A DNA stretch of 9,283 bases from Candidatus Altarchaeales archaeon (GTDB taxonomy: Archaea; Altiarchaeota; Altiarchaeia; IMC4; SCGC-AAA252-I15). Location: the NCBI GenBank assembly GCA_016867655.1, contig VGJA01000029.1, positions 1 to 9,283 of the forward strand. The letters are read 5' to 3'. The position numbers and the translations under genes were made by a program. Of the stretch, positions 6,209 through 9,283 are shown piece after piece; the stretch's first letter is position 1; the number at the start of each line of letters is the position of its first letter. The notes beneath the pieces are model-generated. The model was not told the origin of the DNA, searched no databases, and was given only the letters and a program-made list of their open reading frames with translations.

Positions 6209-7412
6209 GATGAAGTATATCGTAATAGTCGGCGATGGAATGTCTGACCGACCTTTGAAGGAGCTTAACGGCAAGACTCCATTGGAAGTAGCGTGCAAAC
6301 CCAACATGGACTACATAGCAGCCAATGGCAACAGCGGTCTTTTGAGGACGATTTTCAAGGACCTTCCTGCAGACAGCGGTGTTGCAAATCTAAGCGTCTT
6401 GGGCTATGACCCGCACAAATACTATCCAGGAAGAGGCGCATTGGAGGCGATGAACATGAACATAAAGCTGGGAGTGAATGACGTCGCCCTGAGGTGCAAT
6501 ACCGTTACTGTGAAAGACGGCTTGCTTGCAGACTACAGCGCAGGACACATAACCAGTGGGGAATCAGAAAAGTTGATCGAATATGCAAACAAAAAATTGG
6601 GCAACAAGTTTGTAAGCTTCCATCCAGGCGTTGCATACAGGCACGTTCTCGTGTTGAAATCCAAATACTCGCAGGATGTTGAATGCCAGCCGCCGCACAA
6701 TATAGTAGGCCAAAAGGTGGACAAGAATCTGGTCAAGCCTTTAAGCCGGAAGGCAAAGGAGACTGCTGTCTTGCTTAATGACATAATGCTGAAGTCTAGG
6801 GAGATTCTTGAAGAACACGCTGTTAATGCAAAAAGAGTTAAGGCAGGCAAAAACCCTGCTAACATGCTTTGGCCTTGGGGTCCAGGAAAAAAACCGCAAA
6901 TGCCTTCCTTCAAAAAAATGTTTGGAGTCGAAGGCTCCATCATAAGCGCAGTGGACATAATCAAGGGCATAGGCCGTGTCATGGGGCTGGAGGTGATTAA
7001 TGTTCCGGGCGCGACAGGCTACTTGGACACAAACTACGAGGGCAAGGCTGATGCCGCATTAAAATCGCTTGAAAAAAAGGATTTCGTGTTCATACACATT
7101 GAAAGCACTGACGAGTCCGGGCACGAAGGAAACATAGAACACAAAATTAGGGCGATTGAAGACATAGACACAAGAGTTATTGGAAGGATTTTAAGCAACA
7201 TTAGTGGAGATTATACCATTGGCATACTTCCGGACCATGCGACGCCCATTTCAGTGAGGATGCACACAGACGACTCGGTGCCGTTTGCGATATATTCTAC
7301 AAGAGAAAAGAAAAAAGATTCAGTCAAAGTTTATTCTGAAAAAGAAGCGAAAAAAGGCTGCTACGGGCTTAAAGACGGTGCAGAGTTCATGAAGATTCTA
7401 ACAAAAAGATAA
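6195..7412 (+). CDS. apgM: 2,3-bisphosphoglycerate-independent phosphoglycerate mutase, archaeal type (ApgM)
   Basis: A 405-residue protein, the usual length of the family. It interconverts 3- and 2-phosphoglycerate in glycolysis/gluconeogenesis in the cytoplasm, using two metal ions and a phosphoserine intermediate (alkaline phosphatase superfamily). Visible signatures: VGDGMSDRP (12-20) with metal ligand D14; SGVANLSVLGYDP (61-73), where S61 is the expected nucleophile; YYPGRGALEAMNM soon after; ESTDESGHEG (303-312) with D306 and H310; and PDHATP (346-351) with D347, H348 and later H357 as further ligands. The residue after S61 is Gly and the one before is Asp, whereas many relatives read GSD; the nucleophile itself is kept. 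The start at 6195 is preferred because of the strong Shine-Dalgarno site inside the end of the preceding gene, with a 14-base overlap that implies translational coupling. Confidence 0.95.
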   Translation: MSNNRMKYIVIVGDGMSDRPLKELNGKTPLEVACKPNMDYIAANGNSGLLRTIFKDLPADSGVANLSVLGYDPHKYYPGRGALEAMNMNIKLGVNDVALRCNTVTVKDGLLADYSAGHITSGESEKLIEYANKKLGNKFVSFHPGVAYRHVLVLKSKYSQDVECQPPHNIVGQKVDKNLVKPLSRKAKETAVLLNDIMLKSREILEEHAVNAKRVKAGKNPANMLWPWGPGKKPQMPSFKKMFGVEGSIISAVDIIKGIGRVMGLEVINVPGATGYLDTNYEGKADAALKSLEKKDFVFIHIESTDESGHEGNIEHKIRAIEDIDTRVIGRILSNISGDYTIGILPDHATPISVRMHTDDSVPFAIYSTREKKKDSVKVYSEKEAKKGCYGLKDGAEFMKILTKR

Positions 7413-7448
7413 GAAAACTTGGTCAAAAATGGACAGAACATAATATGA

Positions 7449-7456
7449 TTTATATA
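7449..7456 (+). promoter_or_regulatory. TATA box of the nitroreductase gene
   Basis: TTTATATA is a consensus archaeal box A. It is centred about 35 bases before the ATG at 7488, so transcription should start near 7479 with a leader of about ten bases. A T-run at 7462-7466 follows and might also help end the upstream apgM transcript. Confidence 0.7.
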
Positions 7457-7471
7457 CAACCTTTTTCATAT

Positions 7472-7485
7472 CTCTACTTGTAGAG
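7472..7485 (+). promoter_or_regulatory. Palindrome over the expected transcription start of the nitroreductase gene
   Basis: CTCTAC (7472-7477) and GTAGAG (7480-7485) are exact reverse complements around TT. The element lies between the TATA box and the ATG, covering the predicted start point. That is a typical place for a repressor operator; as RNA only part of it would be transcribed. Confidence 0.5.
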
Positions 7486-7487
7486 GC

Positions 7488-8120
7488 ATGGTTCTCAGGG
7501 CAATAAAAAGTAGGCGGAGTATAAGAGACTTCAAAGAGAGGTTACCAATAAAAAAGGAGGACCTACAGGTGATTCTAGAGGCGGCGCGCTGGGCGCCGTC
7601 TGCAAAAAACCTGCAGACAACAGAGTACATAATCGTCAAGGACGATGGCAAGAAAAGGAAACTCGCCGACATAGCGTGCCAGGACCAGCCGATGAGGGCG
7701 CCGGTTTGCATAGTGCTGGTGGGAGACTTGAAGCGCGCGGCACTTTGCGAGAAAGTATCCTATCATGCGCTTACAACGGCAGAAAGGGGGCGGGACATGT
7801 TCATCTATCTTGATGCTGCAGCAGCGGCGCAGAATATGCTGCTAGCTGCAACTGAACTTGGCTTGGGCTCCCTGTGGATAAGCTCCTTTGACGACAAAGA
7901 ACTGGTAAAACTGCTTAAACTGCCGGAACACTACAAGCCAATAGCAATAATGTGTTTTGGAAACCCACTGTATGAGGACGTTGAAGTGCCGCCGAGAAGA
8001 AGCCTGGAGGAGGTATTGCATTTAGACGAGTGGTCCCAAAAGGAACACGACCCGACGCTGATAGAATACAGCAAAAAGGTAAACACGCCGAAATACCAGA
8101 CTTTCTCTAGAAGTAGGTAG
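7488..8120 (+). CDS. Nitroreductase-family FMN-dependent oxidoreductase
   Basis: A 210-residue protein. The N-terminal SRRSIRDF (8-15) is the usual FMN-phosphate-binding opening of the family, followed by ARWAPSAKNLQ (33-43), the second FMN-contacting block. Later come LDAAAAAQNMLLAATELGLGSLWIS (108-132, given here only as the usual helix and glycine-rich block) and MCFGNP (155-160), the conserved C-terminal strand. The fold is normally a homodimer using NAD(P)H to reduce nitro compounds, quinones or other substrates; the natural substrate cannot be told from sequence. About 50 residues follow FGNP, ending in a polar tail (KKVNTPKYQTFSRSR). It stands alone with its own TATA box and a palindrome at the start point, suggesting separate, perhaps inducible, control. 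Confidence 0.9.
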   Translation: MVLRAIKSRRSIRDFKERLPIKKEDLQVILEAARWAPSAKNLQTTEYIIVKDDGKKRKLADIACQDQPMRAPVCIVLVGDLKRAALCEKVSYHALTTAERGRDMFIYLDAAAAAQNMLLAATELGLGSLWISSFDDKELVKLLKLPEHYKPIAIMCFGNPLYEDVEVPPRRSLEEVLHLDEWSQKEHDPTLIEYSKKVNTPKYQTFSRSR

Positions 8121-8154
8121 TTATGGAAATTCTGACAAGGGGATACACCTAGCC

Positions 8155-8190
8155 ATATTAAACACTAATTCTTAGATACTATCATGAAGC
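8155..8190 (+). repeat. Upstream copy of a 36-bp promoter-start repeat
   Basis: Identical at all 36 positions to 8235-8270, with a period of 80 bp. It begins with ATATTAAACACTA (TATA-like) and ends with ATCATGAAGC. The ATG in this copy (8184-8186) opens only Met-Lys-His and then TAA at 8193-8195. It therefore looks like a complete leaderless promoter plus start codon that leads to a three-codon minicistron. Confidence 0.9.
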
Positions 8191-8210
8191 ATTAAACACT
8201 ACTCCTATCA
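8191..8210 (+). repeat. Shortened, diverged third copy of the promoter repeat
   Basis: ATTAAACACTA (8191-8201) repeats exactly the bases at 8157-8167 and 8237-8247. CTATCA (8205-8210) corresponds to the CTATCA just before the start codon in the full copies. About ten bases between these blocks are missing and no ATG follows. Confidence 0.6.
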
Positions 8211-8234
8211 ATCGACCAATCAACATATTTCAAT

Positions 8235-8270
8235 ATATTAAACACTAATTCTTAGATACTATCATGAAGC
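8235..8270 (+). repeat. Downstream copy of the 36-bp repeat: promoter and start of the Hps-RraA gene
   Basis: TATATTAA (8234-8241) is centred about 26 bases before the ATG at 8264, the leaderless spacing, and the copy extends through the first codons (ATGAAGC). No Shine-Dalgarno site precedes the ATG. This copy is presumably the working promoter of the gene. Confidence 0.75.
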
Positions 8271-9283
8271 CTGTTTTGCAGCTTGCTTTGGATTTTGTGG
8301 ACTTGGACCGGGCTTTGAAGTCTGCACTGGAAGCCAGCGCTAGCGTGGACTGGATTGAAGCCGGGACTCCTTTAATCAAGAGCGAGGGTTTGAATTCAGT
8401 CAGAAAGCTGCGGGGGAATTTTCCAAAACATGTTATTGCGGCTGACATGAAGACGATGGACGCTGGCAGGGTTGAAGTTGAGATGGCTGCGAAAGCCGGC
8501 GCCAGTATTGTGGAAGTCTGCGGCGCAGCCTCGGAAGAAACCATCAGGGAGTGCGTGCAGGCTGGCAGGAATTATGGAGTGAAAATTCTTGCAGATTTGA
8601 TTGGTATAAAAGAGGGGGAGATTGTTGAGAAAGCTAAAAAAATGCAATCTTTGGGGGCTGACTTTATCGGAGTTCACACCGCCATAGACGAACAGATGCA
8701 GGCTAAGTTTCCTTTCGGGAAACTGAAAAAAGTCGTTGATTCAGTAAGCATTCCGGTTGCTGCTGCAGGCGGCTTGAACAGCGAGACTATTGTTGACGCG
8801 CTTGATGCTGGAGCGAGCATACTTATCGTGGGCGGGGCAATAACCAAGGCAGAGAATGCAGGCAAAGCAGCAATGGAAATGAAGAAAGCAATAGTTTCCA
8901 GAAAAAAGATTGCAAGCAAACTGTTCAAGAGGACAACCAATGTTGAAGAAGTTTTCAGGAAAGTCTCCACTGCCAATCTTTCTGATGCAATGCACCGCAC
9001 AGGCGACTTAAAGAAGATAAGGCATATCGCAGGCAAAAAAATGGTAGGCCAGGCGACTACTGTAAGAACTTTCCCAGGCGACTGGGCTAAGACTGTTGAA
9101 GCAATAGACGTTGCTGAAAAAGGCGGTGTTATTGTCATAGACTCTGGCGGAGTGGGACCTGCAGTCTGGGGCGAACTTGCGACAGAAAGCGCCCTGCAGA
9201 AAAAACTTTCAGGAGTGGTAGTCTGGGGCGCAGTCAGAGATGTGGAAGACATTAAAAAAACCAATTTCAGCGTCTATTCCAGA
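8264..9283 (+). CDS. Hexulose-6-phosphate synthase fused to RraA-like domain (3' end outside window)
   Basis: The frame is open for 340 codons to the right edge, without a stop. Residues 1 to about 210 are D-arabino-3-hexulose-6-phosphate synthase (orotidine-decarboxylase superfamily barrel): LQLALDF (5-11), WIEAGTPLIKSEG (30-42), AADMKTMDAG (59-68) with the catalytic Asp-x-Lys-x-x-Asp pattern, and VAAAGGLNSET (165-175) at the phosphate-binding end. In archaea this enzyme, run in the formaldehyde-releasing direction, supplies pentose phosphates. From about 225 the sequence is RraA-like/demethylmenaquinone-methyltransferase-like: STANLSDAMHRTG (235-247), PGDWAKTVEAIDVA (271-284), GPAVWGELATESA (298-310) and WGAVRDV (321-327) with the Arg-Asp pair. 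This Hps-RraA fusion is a known archaeal arrangement; the role of the RraA half is not settled. Expected missing part: roughly 70-90 residues. The start codon lies in the second copy of the 36-bp repeat. Confidence 0.93.
   Translation, partial: MKPVLQLALDFVDLDRALKSALEASASVDWIEAGTPLIKSEGLNSVRKLRGNFPKHVIAADMKTMDAGRVEVEMAAKAGASIVEVCGAASEETIRECVQAGRNYGVKILADLIGIKEGEIVEKAKKMQSLGADFIGVHTAIDEQMQAKFPFGKLKKVVDSVSIPVAAAGGLNSETIVDALDAGASILIVGGAITKAENAGKAAMEMKKAIVSRKKIASKLFKRTTNVEEVFRKVSTANLSDAMHRTGDLKKIRHIAGKKMVGQATTVRTFPGDWAKTVEAIDVAEKGGVIVIDSGGVGPAVWGELATESALQKKLSGVVVWGAVRDVEDIKKTNFSVYSR

Noticed and set aside
6533..6982. 149-codon minus-strand open frame
   Set aside because: It is antisense to the core of the phosphoglycerate mutase and has no recognisable motif or promoter.
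8155..8270. Two-repeat mini CRISPR array (36-bp repeat, 44-bp spacer)
   Set aside because: The second repeat contains the TATA box and the start codon of a well-supported gene, and the spacer holds a degenerate third copy. There are only two full repeats, no further array and no cas gene in view. A promoter duplication explains it better.
8674..9264. 196-codon minus-strand open frame
   Set aside because: It is antisense to the RraA-like half of the fusion, whose motifs are clear. Its Ser/Thr/Ala/Phe-rich composition is what the reverse strand of such a gene gives.

Overview
The window looks like a stretch of an archaeal chromosome. Four things point that way. It has a 54-residue Sec61-beta (SecG) gene of archaeal/eukaryotic type, an archaeal-type (ApgM) cofactor-independent phosphoglycerate mutase, and a hexulose-6-phosphate synthase fused to an RraA-like domain. 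In addition, most first genes have a TATA-like box about 26-32 bases before the start codon and no Shine-Dalgarno site, the layout of archaeal leaderless promoters. The lineage cannot be fixed from this sequence; a euryarchaeal or DPANN-type genome would both fit. No rRNA, tRNA, mobile element or convincing CRISPR array was seen.

Left half (1-5009) is all on the minus strand. In transcription order it holds a GNAT acetyltransferase (4551-5009), secG/Sec61-beta (4341-4505), and two large secreted surface proteins built from tandem Ig-like, carboxypeptidase-regulatory-like modules (2095-4155 complete; 1-1927 running off the left edge). The complete one ends in a transmembrane anchor. The partial one has an acidic Asp/Asn-rich N-terminal part with calcium-loop-like motifs, and its last visible module aligns with the last module of its neighbour. 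The gap 1928-2094 holds a perfect 8-bp inverted repeat.

Right half (5042-9283) is all on the plus strand. It holds a TauE/SafE (TSUP) membrane permease, a small lipoprotein-like secreted protein that overlaps the ApgM gene by 14 bases, a nitroreductase-family flavoprotein, and the 5' part of the Hps-RraA fusion, which runs off the right edge. The two halves diverge from a 32-base gap (5010-5041) in which the promoters appear interleaved.

The genes do not form one obvious pathway: they are housekeeping metabolism (glycolysis, RuMP-type pentose supply), protein export, and cell-surface proteins. The most unusual structure is upstream of the Hps-RraA gene. A 36-bp segment running from TATA box through the start codon is perfectly duplicated 80 bp upstream, where it leaves a decoy start codon followed by a stop (Met-Lys-His-stop). 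A third, shortened copy lies between the two. I see no clear multi-gene undescribed system.
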